Below, piece by piece: positions 5,024 through 5,311 of a DNA stretch of 5,311 nucleotides. The translations under genes were made by a program, and so were the position numbers. The notes under the pieces were generated by a model. That model was not told where the DNA came from. It searched no databases and worked only from the letters and a program-made list of their open reading frames with translations. This DNA is from a bacterium. Lineage in GTDB: Bacteria > SM23-31 > JAUVVT01. Positions within the stretch are counted from its first letter, which is position 1; each line of letters starts with the position of its first letter. The DNA lies in assembly GCA_030616165.1 (NCBI GenBank), contig JAUWXV010000251.1, positions 1 to 5,311 on the forward strand, read 5' to 3'.

Positions 5024-5311
5024 TCATTTATTATTACTCCAATTTTTTGGATTCTCTTCGTCTGTTTCCCAATTTATTGGATTATTTTTGATGTATTCAC
5101 GAATTCTATTTATTTCTTTTTCATCTCGAATAATATGTTCGTAATAATTTCGTTGCCACAATTTTTTTTGAAATGGTTTCCATTGATGGTTTCGGACACC
5201 AAGGATATATTGATACATTGTGAATGATTCAAATCGTCCAACTACATCCCCCAATGATAATCTTCCGTCCGTAGGGGCAGGTCCCTGTGCCTGCCCATAT
5301 TTTCCATTGGC
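5024..5311 (-). CDS. REP-associated tyrosine transposase (RAYT), C-terminal half, cut by the window edge
   Basis: The frame is open from the right edge (95 codons visible) and ends with TGA followed by TAA. It has the family's C-terminal pattern: LGDVVGRFESFT (20-31), GVRNHQWKPF (38-47), LWQRNYYEHIIRDEKE (51-66) and IREYIKNNPINW. The nucleophilic Tyr of these HUH enzymes should lie in the helix after VVGRF; Tyr33 and Tyr35 are the candidates, but I cannot choose between them. The HUH motif is outside the window. A TTG at 5252-5254 could be read as a start, but homologous residues continue upstream of it, so the gene is partial and not short. Its first visible residues are encoded by a REP element. 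It is a second copy, distinct from the broken RAYT at the left edge, which it follows in the same orientation. Confidence 0.85.
   Translation of the reverse strand, partial: ANGKYGQAQGPAPTDGRLSLGDVVGRFESFTMYQYILGVRNHQWKPFQKKLWQRNYYEHIIRDEKEINRIREYIKNNPINWETDEENPKNWSNNK
5271..5296 (+). repeat. REP element with GTAG head inside the right-hand RAYT
   Basis: The head GTAG (5271-5274) is followed by a perfect 7-bp stem, GGGCAGG with CCTGCCC, and the loop TCCCTGTG (5282-5289). Eighteen of its bases recur at 15-32. The element is antisense to the RAYT and is translated there as G-Q-A-Q-G-P-A-P-T, in the same frame as in the left RAYT. Confidence 0.7.

Noticed and set aside
1-5311. Circular molecule made by joining the two window edges into one RAYT
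   Set aside because: The left edge ends two bases into a codon while the right edge begins on a codon boundary, so a direct join shifts the frame. The 18-mer would also be present twice. No overlap between the edges supports circularity.

Overview
The window looks like accessory chromosomal DNA, or a whole contig, from a Gram-negative-type bacterium. It is AT-rich in the spacers, genes carry strong GGAGG ribosome binding sites 5-8 nt before ATG, and the three intact genes encode one exported and two lipid-anchored envelope proteins. REP-associated tyrosine transposases (RAYTs) of this style, the two-gene M16 layout and the C-terminal relics suggest an uncultured FCB-type lineage (Marinimicrobia, KSB1 or Calditrichota-like). 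That placement is an impression and was not tested. Every gene is on the minus strand.

Layout from right to left, the direction of transcription: (1) the C-terminal half of a RAYT runs in from the right edge and ends at 5024. (2) A 28-codon relic of another protein's C-terminus lies at 4914-5000. (3) A control region holds a weak promoter and an inverted repeat resembling a Fur box (4838-4893). (4) A two-gene operon follows: a zinc M16 peptidase with a signal peptide (3250-4794) and a lipoprotein M16 homologue without the zinc site (1720-3213). (5) A 440-base gap contains a REP-like hairpin, a larger hairpin, a 9-bp triplicated repeat, a good sigma70-type promoter and a second relic. (6) An alpha/beta-hydrolase lipoprotein lies at 407-1279. 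(7) A third relic lies at 370-399. (8) The N-terminal half of a second RAYT, broken by an in-frame TGA, runs off the left edge.

The M16 pair is the functional centre. The upstream protein keeps HxxEH and the distal Glu but lacks the C-terminal Arg/Tyr pair. The downstream protein has lost all zinc ligands but keeps that Arg/Tyr pair (R-x6-Y in the GLAY motif). Together they should form one working periplasmic metallopeptidase as a heterodimer. The hydrolase has its own promoter and a complete Ser-Asp-His triad; its substrate cannot be read from the sequence.

The rest of the window is shaped by repeats. Short hairpins with a GTAG head and a shared TCCCTGTG loop sit inside both RAYT coding regions, and their arms differ by compensatory changes, as expected of REP elements mobilised by RAYTs. 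Three homologous C-terminal relics ending in EWENF lie immediately before each transcription unit. I see no CRISPR array, tRNA, rRNA or phage gene, and no clearly new multi-gene system. The most noteworthy items are the REP/RAYT relationship, the triplicated relic and the possible metal-responsive operator on the M16 operon.
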